A stretch of 64,000 nt of DNA from Janthinobacterium sp. PAMC25594 (GTDB lineage: Bacteria; Pseudomonadota; Gammaproteobacteria; Burkholderiales; Burkholderiaceae_D). The stretch lies in NCBI RefSeq assembly GCF_019443505.1, contig NZ_CP080377.1, forward strand, positions 124,001-188,000, given 5' to 3'. Below, piece by piece: positions 20,242 through 29,680 of this stretch. Under the pieces are notes generated by a model. That model made no database searches, was not told the origin of the DNA, and saw only the letters and a program-made list of their open reading frames with translations. Numbering within the stretch: position 1 is the stretch's first letter; each line of letters begins with the position of its first letter. The translations under genes and the position numbers were made by a program.

Positions 20242-22503
20242 CTACGCCGCGCCCTGCAGCGCCTCGTTGTTCAGCCAGGTGCCCAGCGCCGTGGCCGTCA
20301 TCGGGCGGGCGAACAGGAAACCCTGCGCCATGGGGCAGCCCAGCGCTTGCAGGATTTGTGCTTGCCGCTCGTCTTCCACCCCTTCGGCGATCACGGCCAG
20401 GCCCAGGTTGCGGCCCAGCTGGATGACCATTTCGGCGATGCTGCTGCCGCGCGCGGAACCCGTGATTTCCGTCACAAACGCACGGTCGATTTTCAGGCGG
20501 TCCACTTGCAGCCGCTGCAGGTACGACAGCGACGAGAAGCCCGTGCCGAAGTCGTCGATGGCGATGCTGACGCCCGTCTGCTTGATTTGCCACAACATCT
20601 TGATCAGCAGGTCCGGCTCTTCCATGGCCATCGATTCCGTGATTTCCAGCTCGATGAATTCGGGCGGCGCCTGCGTCTCTTCCAGCGCGGCGCGCAGCAT
20701 TTCCAGGAACAGCGGGTGGCGGAACTGCACTTGCGACACGTTGACGGACATGACGAAGTTGCGGTGGCCCTGCTCGCGCAGCAGCACCAGTTCGCGGCAC
20801 GCCGTGCGCAGCACCCATTCACCGAGGTCGATGATGATGCCCGAATACTCGGCGATGGGGATGAAGCGGTCGGGCGAGATGAACTTGCCGTCCGGCGTCT
20901 GCCAGCGCAGCAGCGCTTCGGCGCCCACGGGGCGGCGCGTGGTCAGGTCGATCTGCGGCTGGTACACGACAAACAGCTGGTCCTGGCTGAAGGCCGTGCG
21001 CAGCGCGTGCATCATGCGTACTCTTTCGCGGATTTCGATGCCCATGCTGCGCGAAAAATAGAAGTGCCCGGCGCGCTGCTGGCTTTTTGCCCGTTTCAGG
21101 GCGATATCGGCATCCTTCAGCGCATCGGCGCCCGTGCCCGCATGTTCGCCCAGCCGCACCAGGCCCAGGGTGGCGGACAGCTGTACATCTTGCCCGTCGA
21201 TGCAGAACGGCGCCTGGAACAGGGCCAGGATCTTGCTCGGGTTGACTTGCGACGAGTCGCCCAGCACGCAAAAGATGTCGCCGCCCAGGCGCGCCACCGT
21301 CAGCTGGGGACCCAGCTGGGTTTGCAATCGGCCCGCCACGGCGATCAGCAGGGCGTCGCCGAACTGGTGTCCCAGCGCGTCGTTGGTCTCGGCAAAATGG
21401 TCGAGGTCGACCAGCGCCAGGGTGGCGTCGTCGCGCGCGGGCCCGGCCAGGGCGGCGTCGAGGATTTCCACCAGGCGCGTGCGGTTCGGCAGCTTCGACA
21501 ATTGGTCATAGAAGGCGGCGTTGTGCAGGTGCGATACCAGTTCGACGTTGTCCAGGCCCACGGCGACGTTGCTGCAAAATACTTCCAGCAGGCTTTCATC
21601 GATGGCCGAGAGGGGGCGCGGCAGGACCAGGTAGGCGGCCGCATCGCGGCTGGCCTTGCCCGCGAAGTACAGAGTGGCGTAGTCGTGCGCGTAGACATTG
21701 CGCCGCTGCGCCAGCGTGTGCTCGATGGCCGCCATCACGCGCGGGTTTTGCAGGCCGCACAGGGCGCTGTGCGGCAAGCTGGAAAAGCTGCCCGTGCAGG
21801 CCGACACGAGCAGCTCCCTGGCGCCGCTGTCCTGCAAGTCCTGCACGCACAGCAGGCCATCGGCGCGGATGTCCAGCAGGTCGGCGATCTGCGCCAGTAC
21901 GCCGGCCGAGAAGTTTTGCACGCCGTGCAGCGCCATCAGCTGCGTGCTGGCGTGGACGATCTGGTCCAGGCCGCGCCGGCTGTTGCTGATCGAGCGTATC
22001 TGTTCGTACGAGCGGATGGCGGCCGTCACCGTGGTAAACAGCTTGATGCGCGTCAGTTCGGACTTGGTCTTGTAGTCGTTGATGTCGAAATCGCGGATGG
22101 CGTCGATTTCCGGCGCATAGCCGGGCTGGCCCGTGCGCAGAATGATGCGCACATCCGTCATTTTCAGGGTTTCGCGGATGTAGCGCACCAGGTGCAGGCC
22201 CGCGTCATCCTGTTCCATCACCACGTCGAGCAGGATGACGGCGATGTCGTCTTCATGCTTGAGCAGTTCGCGTGCCTGGCCGGCCGAATACGCATGCACG
22301 AATTCCAGCGGGCGATGCTGCATTTCCAGGTTGCCCAGGGCGAAAGTGGTGGTGGAGTGGACGTCTTCATCGTCGTCGATGATCATCACCCGCCAGACGC
22401 TGCGCGGTGCGACGGCCAGCGGCGGCACTGGTTGCTCATCGAGGAATACCAGGTCGTCGTGATCGTCCTTGTTGGCGTCAAGGGGGATGATCGGTGCGGG
22501 CAT
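20242..22503 (-). CDS. Response regulator with REC, DUF3369, degenerate GGDEF and EAL domains
   Basis: This is a 753-residue cytosolic signalling protein. The receiver (about residues 35-165) has the acidic pocket MIIDDDED, the phosphorylatable Asp in VILLDVVM and the Lys in DYKTKSEL. A DUF3369/GAF-like region (about 170-320) follows. The GGDEF domain reads RLGGDIFCVLG: Glu of the GGDEF signature is replaced by Ile, so cyclase activity is unlikely. The EAL domain looks active (GAEALLRW, LEITESMAM, IAIDDFGTGFSSLSYL, VIAEGVE). It should therefore be a phosphorylation-controlled c-di-GMP phosphodiesterase. No histidine kinase is adjacent. Confidence 0.9.
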   Translation of the reverse strand: MPAPIIPLDANKDDHDDLVFLDEQPVPPLAVAPRSVWRVMIIDDDEDVHSTTTFALGNLEMQHRPLEFVHAYSAGQARELLKHEDDIAVILLDVVMEQDDAGLHLVRYIRETLKMTDVRIILRTGQPGYAPEIDAIRDFDINDYKTKSELTRIKLFTTVTAAIRSYEQIRSISNSRRGLDQIVHASTQLMALHGVQNFSAGVLAQIADLLDIRADGLLCVQDLQDSGARELLVSACTGSFSSLPHSALCGLQNPRVMAAIEHTLAQRRNVYAHDYATLYFAGKASRDAAAYLVLPRPLSAIDESLLEVFCSNVAVGLDNVELVSHLHNAAFYDQLSKLPNRTRLVEILDAALAGPARDDATLALVDLDHFAETNDALGHQFGDALLIAVAGRLQTQLGPQLTVARLGGDIFCVLGDSSQVNPSKILALFQAPFCIDGQDVQLSATLGLVRLGEHAGTGADALKDADIALKRAKSQQRAGHFYFSRSMGIEIRERVRMMHALRTAFSQDQLFVVYQPQIDLTTRRPVGAEALLRWQTPDGKFISPDRFIPIAEYSGIIIDLGEWVLRTACRELVLLREQGHRNFVMSVNVSQVQFRHPLFLEMLRAALEETQAPPEFIELEITESMAMEEPDLLIKMLWQIKQTGVSIAIDDFGTGFSSLSYLQRLQVDRLKIDRAFVTEITGSARGSSIAEMVIQLGRNLGLAVIAEGVEDERQAQILQALGCPMAQGFLFARPMTATALGTWLNNEALQGAA

Positions 22504-22540
22504 GTATAGCTTCTCCAGGATGACTCAGTACGGGATGTGA

Positions 22541-22633
22541 GCACATCAGAAATGTCCATGGCGTTGTTGCACCGCCTCGCCGTACTTGCGTACTGTCTTC
22601 GGCGGCGCGCCTAGCCCTGGCCATTTCTGATGC
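22541..22633. repeat. Long inverted-repeat element, family B, in a 418-base gap
   Basis: The arms CATCAGAAATGTCCA (22544-22558) and TGGCCATTTCTGATG (22618-22632) pair with one mismatch. Inside are CCGCCTCGCCGTAC and GTACTGTCTTCGGCGG, which form a second stem around TTGC. The architecture resembles the family A elements (GTAC core in a long stem) but the sequence is different. The rest of the gap 22504-22921 between the divergent regulator and aroC is AT-rich (22690-22830) and must hold both promoters; I cannot assign a clear promoter and see no small gene. Confidence 0.65.
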
Positions 22634-22921
22634 ACTCAGGGCGCATCGAAAAAGCAGCACTCAAGTGTCGTCGAGGCTCGCCCATCATCCAAGTATATAG
22701 CGATTTAATAAGCAAAATGTTTTTTTAAGCCTATTCCGTAGAGCAATATTTCTCGTATTGCATGATTGCAACTCATATCTGGTGTTTTTTGTATGAAAAA
22801 AAACACGGGATTTAAAAATGGGGATAACGCGCGGGAATATCGGGCCTTGCTGCGGCATTAGCGGCATGGCCTGCCCCGCAGGCTGGTAGAATTGAGTTTT
22901 CCAGTCCTCACACTTCCTACT

Positions 22922-24016
22922 ATGTCCGGCAATTCTTTTGGCAAGCTGTTTACTGTTACCACTTTCGGCGAATCGCATGGCCCGGCCATCGGCTGCGTGA
23001 TCGATGGCTGTCCTCCGGGATTGATCCTGTCGGAAGCCGATATCCAGCCCGAGCTCGACCGCCGCAAGCCGGGCACTTCGCGCCACGTGACGCAGCGCCA
23101 GGAATCGGATACGGTGGAAATCCTCTCCGGCGTGTACCAGGGCGTGACGACGGGCACGCCCATCGCGCTGCTGATCCGCAATGAAGACCAGCGCAGCAAG
23201 GATTACGGCAATATCGCGGAAAGCTTCCGTCCCGGCCACGCCGATTACACCTATTGGCATAAATACGGCGTGCGCGACCCGCGCGGCGGCGGGCGTTCCT
23301 CGGCGCGCCTGACGGCGCCCGTGGTGGGCGCGGCGGCGATCGCCAAGAAATGGCTGCTGCAGCAGTACGGCACCACCTTCAAGGGCTGCATGAGCCAGCT
23401 GGGCGATATTCCCGTGCCGTTTCAATCCTGGGAACACGTGCATGCGAACCCCTTCTTTGCCGCCAGCGGCGACGCGGACCTGATCGCGCGCATGGAAGAG
23501 GCGATGGATCAATTGCGCCGCGACGGCGATTCCATCGGCGCGCGCATCGACGTGATTGCGCAAAACGTGCCGGTGGGACTGGGCCAGCCCATCTACGACA
23601 AGCTCGACGCCGACATCGCCTACGCCATGATGGGCATCAATGCCGTCAAGGGCGTGGAAATCGGCGCCGGTTTCGATTCGGTGGCGCAAAAGGGTTCCGA
23701 GCACGGCGACGAACTGACGCCGGAAGGGTTTATCGGCAATAACGCCGGCGGCGTACTCGGCGGCATCTCGACGGGGCAGGATATCAGCGTCTCGATCGCC
23801 ATCAAGCCGACGTCGTCGATCCGCACGCCGCGCCGCTCGATCGACAAAGAGGGCAATCCCGTGATGGTGGAAACGTTCGGCCGCCACGACCCGTGCGTGG
23901 GCATCCGCGCCACGCCGATCGCCGAAGCCATGCTGGCGCTGGTCCTGATCGACCACGCGCTGATGCACCGCGCGCAGTGCGGCGATGTGTCGGTGAATAC
24001 GCCGAAGTTGAAGTAA
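22922..24016 (+). CDS. aroC: Chorismate synthase
   Basis: This 364-residue enzyme catalyses the last common step of aromatic synthesis, 5-enolpyruvylshikimate-3-phosphate to chorismate, with reduced FMN. The family signatures are all present: [18 protein letters not shown] near the N-terminus, [17 protein letters not shown] (about residue 117) and the C-terminal [17 protein letters not shown]. The ATG at 22922 gives the usual start [10 protein letters not shown]; ten extra codons upstream are open but not conserved in the family. The gene is monocistronic, with a palindrome and a family A inverted repeat behind it. Confidence 0.96.
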   Translation: MSGNSFGKLFTVTTFGESHGPAIGCVIDGCPPGLILSEADIQPELDRRKPGTSRHVTQRQESDTVEILSGVYQGVTTGTPIALLIRNEDQRSKDYGNIAESFRPGHADYTYWHKYGVRDPRGGGRSSARLTAPVVGAAAIAKKWLLQQYGTTFKGCMSQLGDIPVPFQSWEHVHANPFFAASGDADLIARMEEAMDQLRRDGDSIGARIDVIAQNVPVGLGQPIYDKLDADIAYAMMGINAVKGVEIGAGFDSVAQKGSEHGDELTPEGFIGNNAGGVLGGISTGQDISVSIAIKPTSSIRTPRRSIDKEGNPVMVETFGRHDPCVGIRATPIAEAMLALVLIDHALMHRAQCGDVSVNTPKLK

Positions 24017-24027
24017 GTTGAATGTTG

Positions 24028-24059
24028 TCGGATTACGGGCCTGCGGCCCTAATCCGACC
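24028..24059. repeat. REP-like intergenic palindrome, copy 2
   Basis: The arms GTCGGATTA and TAATCCGAC enclose GGGCC-TGC-GGCCC. It starts 11 bases after the aroC stop codon. Compared with copy 1 the sixth arm base is A paired with T instead of G paired with C. Confidence 0.8.
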
Positions 24060-24104
24060 TACGACCCATGATGGTCGTTTTCTCGGTTAACAACGACGCT
24101 TGCG

Positions 24105-24222
24105 ACACCTGACAAAACCGTAGCGAGCGGAAGGGAGAGGTGGCTAAGAAGCGCAACCGTACTCTAGTACGGTGAGCATCGCAGGCCGCCTATACCGACG
24201 CGCAGTAGGTTTGGTCAGGTGT
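24105..24222 (-). repeat. Long inverted-repeat element, family A, copy 2
   Basis: The outer arms ACACCTGACAAAACC (24105-24119) and GGTTTGGTCAGGTGT (24208-24222) pair with one mismatch. Read on the minus strand it contains CTACTGCGCGTCGG, GCGATGCTCACCGTACT, AGTACGGTTGCGCTTCT and CCGCTCGCTACGG in the same order as copy 1 at 19502-19607. It starts 2 bases after the stop codon of the HDOD gene, again directly behind a gene end. Confidence 0.78.
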
Positions 24223-24224
24223 TC

Positions 24225-25721
24225 TCATGCAACCTTGTTCGCCACCAACTCCAACTGGTGCCGCATCTCCACCGACTGCACCAGTAACGCCCGGATATCG
24301 TTGATCAGGTTGAATTCCGTCTGGTTCAATTGAATCGGCGGGAAGCTGTCGTCCCAGTCGCCGTACAGGAAGCCCGTGGGGTGGCCGTTGGCCGACAGGG
24401 GCAGCACGACGAAGCTGCGCGCTTCCGATAACGTCGCTTTCCACCATTGCGGCAGCTTGGCGGCAAATTTCGGGTCGCGCGCATTGTCGATGAAGATCAC
24501 GCGGTCGCTATTGAGGGCCGCGTGGAAGACGTTCGGCTCATACGCGTCGCCAAATACCATCAGGTCCTGCAGGTCGGCCATGCCTTCGCCCATGCTGATG
24601 CGCGCCGAGTACAAATGATCACGGTGGTTGCGCACGAACGCCACCGAGCGCGAAAAATCAAAGCCCTGGTGCAGCGTTTCGAGCGCCATCGAGACCATCT
24701 GGCCCGGACTGGCGCTGCCGATGGCGCCGCGCAGGTCGGCCAGGCCGCCGATCAGGATGCGGTTGCCTTCGGCGCGCATGCGCGTCGAGGCCAGCTGGCG
24801 CGCGCGCCGTTCGGCCGGTTTCGACAGGGGGGCGATCGACAGGTCGGCCGCCGCCATCATCTTCGCCTTGTCCACCGCCACCACCAGGTCCGTGGCAGCG
24901 ATGCCCAGCGTGCCCGCATAGTCGTCGATCAGCGCGTGCACTTGCGCCGCGCCGGCCGCATCGTCATGCCACAGCGAGTCGGCGCAGCGCGCCGCCATGG
25001 TCGACAGTCCCGCCATCCAGTCCGCGCCGCTGACGGGCGCATTGTCGGGCGACGGCTCCATCGGACGCATGCCGTTGATCAGGTGCTGCGGCAAGCCCCA
25101 GTGGGCGGCCGTGGCATAGCCCACTTCCGGCAGCGACAGGCCGAGGATTTCGCGCGCGGCGGCCGCCTCGTTGCCGGGACCCGCATGCGCCTGCATGCGC
25201 GCCCAGAAGTCCGTCATGTAGAACGTCACCATCATGCGGCCCAGGGTGTGCAGCATCGAGCAGACGACGGCTTGCTCCGCCTGCAGGCTGCCGGCGCTGC
25301 TGGCCACTTGTTGCGCCACCATCCCGGCCAGCACGGCCTTTTCCATTTCCACGTGCGCGCTGACGGAGTCGGGCGAGGCCTGCGACAGCTCCTCGATCAG
25401 CTTCAGTCCCAGCGCCAGGTGGCCGATGGCGTCGATGCCCAGCACCAGCACGGCCTTCGAGACCGTGTTGACCCGCTGACCGAAGGCCGAATACATGCCG
25501 CTGTTGGCCAGCCGCAGCACCTTGTGCGTGAGGACAGGATCGGACAGCACCGTTTGCGTGATGTCGAATTCGTGGTCATCCTCGCCGCGCATGGCGCCCA
25601 GGATGGCGCTGATGGCTTTCGCGAAGCCGGGCATGTCGCCCTGCTGGCGCGTGCGCGCCCACAGCAGGTCCAGGGTGTTTTTGCCGAGCTGTGTCGGTAC
25701 CGCGAAATGACCTGGATTCAT
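24225..25721 (-). CDS. HDOD-domain signalling protein with GAF-like C-terminus
   Basis: This is a 498-residue cytosolic protein. The N-terminal HDOD domain (about residues 15-215) shows ISAILGAMRGEDDHEFDITQ, LTHKVLRLANSGMYS and VLVLGIDAIGHLALGLKLIE. This is a domain related to HD phosphodiesterases but usually without full catalytic residues, used in signalling. The C-terminal part (about 330-485) is GAF-like (RSFVVLPLSANGHPTGFLYG). The start codon overlaps the stop of the GGDEF-EAL gene (ATGA), so the two are translated together and probably act in one c-di-GMP-linked pathway. Confidence 0.85.
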   Translation of the reverse strand: MNPGHFAVPTQLGKNTLDLLWARTRQQGDMPGFAKAISAILGAMRGEDDHEFDITQTVLSDPVLTHKVLRLANSGMYSAFGQRVNTVSKAVLVLGIDAIGHLALGLKLIEELSQASPDSVSAHVEMEKAVLAGMVAQQVASSAGSLQAEQAVVCSMLHTLGRMMVTFYMTDFWARMQAHAGPGNEAAAAREILGLSLPEVGYATAAHWGLPQHLINGMRPMEPSPDNAPVSGADWMAGLSTMAARCADSLWHDDAAGAAQVHALIDDYAGTLGIAATDLVVAVDKAKMMAAADLSIAPLSKPAERRARQLASTRMRAEGNRILIGGLADLRGAIGSASPGQMVSMALETLHQGFDFSRSVAFVRNHRDHLYSARISMGEGMADLQDLMVFGDAYEPNVFHAALNSDRVIFIDNARDPKFAAKLPQWWKATLSEARSFVVLPLSANGHPTGFLYGDWDDSFPPIQLNQTEFNLINDIRALLVQSVEMRHQLELVANKVA

Positions 25722-27457
25722 TGCACCCCTCCGCGCTGTTCATTGGCAGACGGCGTGGGCACCAGCGCCGCATGGGTTTTTTCGCTCAAGGCCGATAGCG
25801 CGGCATGGGCCGGCATCGGTTTGCCCGTCAAATAGCCTTGCACATACTGGCAGCCGCGCGACTCCATGAAGCGCATCTGCTCCTCCGTTTCCACGCCTTC
25901 GGCCACCACGGACAAATTCAAATGCTTGGCCAGGTCGAGAATGGTGTTGCAGATGGCCGCGTCCTTGCTCGATTCGGGCAAGTCCTTGATGAAGGTACGG
26001 TCGATCTTCAGTACGGAAATGGGGAAGCGCTTCAGATACGCGAGCGAAGAGTAGCCGGTGCCGAAATCGTCGATGGCGATGCGCGCGCGGCGCTCCGTCA
26101 TCTTGACGAGGATGGTTTCCGCATGCACGGGATCGATCATCAGGGTGCCTTCCGTAATTTCCAGCACCAGGTGTTCACCCGAGAGTCCCGAAAAGGCGAT
26201 GGCGTCATCGAGCACGTCGAGGAATTTGTCGTTGCGGAACTGGCGCGGGCTGATGTTGACGGAGATGTACAGCGGCCGCCTGGCCACTTCCTGGAACTGC
26301 TTGAGCTGCACGCAGGCCGCCTTCAGCGCCCATGCACCGAGCAGGTTGATCAGGCCATTGGCTTCGGCAATCGGGATGAAGCGCACGGGCGGCACCAGGC
26401 CCAGGGTCGGGTGCTTCCAGCGCATCAGGGTTTCGAAGCCCTGAATCTGTCGCGTGTGCGCATCGACGATGGGCTGGTAAAACAGCAGGAATTCGCCCTC
26501 GCGCACGGCGTGGAACATCGCCGCTTCCAGCGAAATATCGTGCTCCGACGGGCCATTCAGGCGCGGACTGTAGACCAGGCAGCGGGCCTTGCCCGTTTCC
26601 TTGGCGCGCGACATGGCCGCATCGGCCAGCGCCACCAGGCGCACTTCATCTTCCGCGTGCAGCGGATAGATCGATACGCCGACGGACGCTCCCACGTAGA
26701 TCGTGTGGCCATCGACTTCGAACGGCGCCTGCAGGGTGGCCAGCAGGCGGCCCGTCACCAGCTTGATCTGCGCGTCGGTGGCGCTGCCAGGCAGCACGGC
26801 GACGAATTCATCGCCGCCCACGCGCGCCAGGGTATCGCTGTCGCGCAGGGTCTTGCGCAGGCGCGCGGCGGCCAGGCGCAGCACGGCGTCGCCGACGGGG
26901 TGGCCCAGGCCATCGTTGACCTTTTTAAAACCATCGAGGCCGATGGTGGCGACCGAAAACCCCTGGCCCGAACGGGCCGCCTGGGCGATCACCATGCGGA
27001 TGCGGTCCGACAGCAGCAGGCGGTTCGGCAGCCCGGTCAGCGCATCGTGCGTGGCCATGTGGCGCAAGCGTTCTTCCGTGTTGTGCTGGGCCGAGGTGTC
27101 GCGCCCGACCACCAGCAATTCGGTCACGCCGGCTGCGTTCATATAAGAAGACAGGCGCAGCTCGAACCAGATTTCCTGGTCCGGCGTTTGCAGGCGCACT
27201 TCCAGGCGGCCCGGCTCTTCCAGGGAATCTTCCAGCGCTGCCTGCAGCGCCGCGCGCGATGCTTCGGCGGCCAGCGGCAGCAGCAAGTGGCCGGACAGGC
27301 CCGAGGGCGCGCTGAACAGGGTGGCCGCGCGCTTGCTGGCGAACAGGATCAGGCCGTCCGTATCGAGCCGGAACACGACGTCGCCGGCCTCTTCCATGAG
27401 GTTGTCCAACTCGTGGCGTGCCTCGCGGTGGGCGGCGGATGGGGTGCTGGAAAACAT
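25718..27457 (-). CDS. PAS-GGDEF-EAL c-di-GMP protein
   Basis: This is a protein of about 579 residues. It has an N-terminal PAS domain (DVVFRLDTDGLILFASKRAA), then GGDEF (VGGDEFVAVLPG, signature intact) and EAL domains. The EAL motif reads GFETLMRW, keeping the catalytic Glu but with Thr for Ala; LEITEGTLM, IAIDDFGTGYSSLAYL and VVAEGVETEEQ are intact. Both cyclase and phosphodiesterase activity are possible. There is no membrane helix. The start at 27457 (MFSSTPSAAHREARHELDNL) was chosen because the frame upstream is open only by composition and runs under the divergent aidB gene. The ribosome site is weak. Confidence 0.87.
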   Translation of the reverse strand: MFSSTPSAAHREARHELDNLMEEAGDVVFRLDTDGLILFASKRAATLFSAPSGLSGHLLLPLAAEASRAALQAALEDSLEEPGRLEVRLQTPDQEIWFELRLSSYMNAAGVTELLVVGRDTSAQHNTEERLRHMATHDALTGLPNRLLLSDRIRMVIAQAARSGQGFSVATIGLDGFKKVNDGLGHPVGDAVLRLAAARLRKTLRDSDTLARVGGDEFVAVLPGSATDAQIKLVTGRLLATLQAPFEVDGHTIYVGASVGVSIYPLHAEDEVRLVALADAAMSRAKETGKARCLVYSPRLNGPSEHDISLEAAMFHAVREGEFLLFYQPIVDAHTRQIQGFETLMRWKHPTLGLVPPVRFIPIAEANGLINLLGAWALKAACVQLKQFQEVARRPLYISVNISPRQFRNDKFLDVLDDAIAFSGLSGEHLVLEITEGTLMIDPVHAETILVKMTERRARIAIDDFGTGYSSLAYLKRFPISVLKIDRTFIKDLPESSKDAAICNTILDLAKHLNLSVVAEGVETEEQMRFMESRGCQYVQGYLTGKPMPAHAALSALSEKTHAALVPTPSANEQRGGVQ

Positions 27458-27663
27458 CGTGCGGGCTTTAACCTTTTTGTTATCAGTGCCGGCGCACGCT
27501 GCAGGGCAGGGCGCCAACGGAAAGAGTGCATCGTGCGTGACGCGCGCCATAGCGGGCCGGAGGGCAACTATCGGAATGCGATCCACACGAAATGTATCAT
27601 TGAAAAGCATTCGATTACATGAAATAGAGCAACATTGCTTCAGGTTTTGTAAATATTCCTGCC

Positions 27664-27720
27664 TTCCATGAAAAAAATCATGCTGCGCGACACGCGCAGG
27701 CATTTTCGTTCCACATGGAA
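27664..27720. promoter_or_regulatory. Nested inverted repeats upstream of aidB
   Basis: An inner perfect inverted repeat CTGCGCG-ACA-CGCGCAG (27683-27699) sits inside outer arms TTCCATG (27664-27670) and CATGGAA (27714-27720). It lies 134 bases before the aidB start in the 396-base gap 27458-27853 between divergent genes. It could be an operator. The rest of the gap holds an AT-rich stretch (27580-27680) likely to contain promoters and no gene that I can support. Confidence 0.4.
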
Positions 27721-27853
27721 ATATTTTTCTGTACTTGCTTCCACTGGCGCGCTTGCCCCGCCATGCGCTTTGCGCTAGTCTGGCTGGCAGACGGTGTTGA
27801 CGGTGCGCCAGCGACAGCAAGGGCGCCATGATAACAAATCGCGGGAGACTCCC

Positions 27854-29536
27854 ATGAATGCTTTTGACACGCATGAAGTTTTCAACCAGGCCACGCCGTT
27901 TGAAAACGTCAATCTGTTCGCCTGCGACCCGGCGCTGATCGAAGCGCTGCTGCGCGAGGGCGGCGGCGCGGCGCGGCAGGAGCTCGACGCGCTGGGCGAG
28001 AAACTGGGCCGCGCCGAGACGTATGCGCTGGCGCGCCTGGCCAATCTCCACACGCCCGAGCTGCAGCAGTTCGACCGGGCCGGCCGGCGCATCGACGAAG
28101 TGCTGTTCCACCCGGCCTGGCATGCGCTGATGGACATCCTCGTGGGCGCCGGTGCGCACGCGTCGCCGTGGGCGTCGCCCGGTCCCGGTGCCCAGGTGGC
28201 GCGCGCGGCCGCCTATCTATTAGTGGGGCAGGTGGAAAACGGCACGCAGTGTCCCGTGACGATGACGTATGCCTCGGTGCCGGCCTTGCGCCAGGCCCTT
28301 GATCTGCCGCAAATCGCCGCGCGCTGGCTGCCGAAAATCCTCTCGCGCGAATACGATCCCCGCTCCCTGCCCGTGGAACAGAAGCGCGGCGCCCTGGTCG
28401 GCATGGGCATGACGGAAAAGCAGGGCGGCTCCGATGTGCGCAGCAACACCACGCGCGCCGTGCCCGTGCCGCCGGCAGAGGCGCGGGCCCTGTTCGGCGA
28501 CGAGGCCGGCGGCGCCTGGCGCATCGTCGGCCACAAATGGTTTTTTTCGGCGCCGCAGTGCGACGCACACCTGATCCTGGCGCAGGCGGACGAGGGCGGA
28601 TTATCGTGCTTCTTCCTGCCCCGCTACCTGCCCGACGGCAGCCGCAATGCCATCCGCGTGCAGCGCCTGAAAGATAAATTGGGCAACCGCTCGAACGCCT
28701 CGTCGGAAGTGGAATTTACCAATGCCTACGGCTGGCTCGTGGGGCAGGCGGGGCGGGGCATTCCCACTATCCTGGAAATGGCCAGCCACACGCGCCTCGA
28801 TTGCGTGCTGGGCAGCGCCGGCATCATGCGCGCCGCCCTGGCGCAGGCGTTGCACCATGCGCGCCAGCGGGCCGTGTTCGGCAAGCCGCTGGCCGGGCAG
28901 CCCTTGATGCAGAACGTGCTGGCCGACCTGGCGCTCGAATCGGAAGCCGCCACGGCCTTTGCCCTGCGCCTGGCCCGCTGTTTCGATGAAAAGGACGATC
29001 CGCGGCAAGCGATGCTGGCGCGCGTGCTGACGCCGGCCGGCAAGTACTGGATCTGCAAGCGCGGTCCAGGTTTCGGCGCGGAAGCCATGGAAGTGCTGGG
29101 CGGCACCGGTTATGTGGAGGACGCGCCGCTGGCGCGTTTATATCGCGAGCTGCCCGTCAATTCGATCTGGGAAGGTTCGGGCAACGTCATGTGTCTCGAC
29201 GTCTTGCGCGCCTTCGGCAAGTCGCCGGCCGCGCGCGACGCGCTGGCGGGCGAGCTGGCACTGGCCGGCGATGCCGATGCCATTTTCGCCGAGTACCGCG
29301 CGCGCCTGCTGGCCGACCTGGACGGGCCGCAAACGGACGAGTTTGGCGCCAGGCAATTATCCGAGCGCATCGTGCTGGCCGTGCAGGCGGCATTGCTGCT
29401 GCGCCATGCGCCGTCCTTTGTTGCGCAGGCCTTCCTGCAGTCGCGGCTGGCGCAAGCGCCGGGCGGCGCGTATGGCCGCTTGCCGGCCGGCACCGATTGC
29501 GCGGCCATCCTGGCGCGCGCCTTGCGCGAGGATTGA
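27854..29536 (+). CDS. aidB: AidB-type acyl-CoA dehydrogenase homologue
   Basis: This 560-residue flavoprotein matches E. coli AidB over its length: HEVFNQATPFENVNLFACD at the N-terminus, ARLANLHTPELQQFDRAGRR, LVGMGMTEKQGGSDVRSNTT in the FAD/acyl-CoA region, FLPRYLPDGSRNAIRVQRLK, and LYRELPVNSIWEGSGNVMCL. AidB is part of the adaptive response to alkylating agents, binds DNA and protects it, and has weak isovaleryl-CoA dehydrogenase activity. Here it is not next to ada or alkA. The ATG at 27854 has GGGAGA upstream. Nested inverted repeats upstream may be its control site. Confidence 0.92.
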   Translation: MNAFDTHEVFNQATPFENVNLFACDPALIEALLREGGGAARQELDALGEKLGRAETYALARLANLHTPELQQFDRAGRRIDEVLFHPAWHALMDILVGAGAHASPWASPGPGAQVARAAAYLLVGQVENGTQCPVTMTYASVPALRQALDLPQIAARWLPKILSREYDPRSLPVEQKRGALVGMGMTEKQGGSDVRSNTTRAVPVPPAEARALFGDEAGGAWRIVGHKWFFSAPQCDAHLILAQADEGGLSCFFLPRYLPDGSRNAIRVQRLKDKLGNRSNASSEVEFTNAYGWLVGQAGRGIPTILEMASHTRLDCVLGSAGIMRAALAQALHHARQRAVFGKPLAGQPLMQNVLADLALESEAATAFALRLARCFDEKDDPRQAMLARVLTPAGKYWICKRGPGFGAEAMEVLGGTGYVEDAPLARLYRELPVNSIWEGSGNVMCLDVLRAFGKSPAARDALAGELALAGDADAIFAEYRARLLADLDGPQTDEFGARQLSERIVLAVQAALLLRHAPSFVAQAFLQSRLAQAPGGAYGRLPAGTDCAAILARALRED

Positions 29537-29680
29537 TTTCAATAAAACCGATTATTTCGAAAATTCCGGCCACAGGCGGGCTGTGGGCTGGGATAATGCG
29601 GCAATCCATCATTTTATCGACACACGGCGCGCCTGCGGCCCAGGCTTGCCGCCGCGCCAGAGCAGAGAAAGAACAACAAT

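Noticed and set aside
20347..22509. A 720-codon open frame antisense to the REC-GGDEF-EAL gene, and a similar 605-codon frame at 25805-27622
   Set aside because: Long antisense frames are usual in high-GC DNA. The products are His/Gln/Arg-rich low-information sequences, while the opposite strand encodes clear domains.
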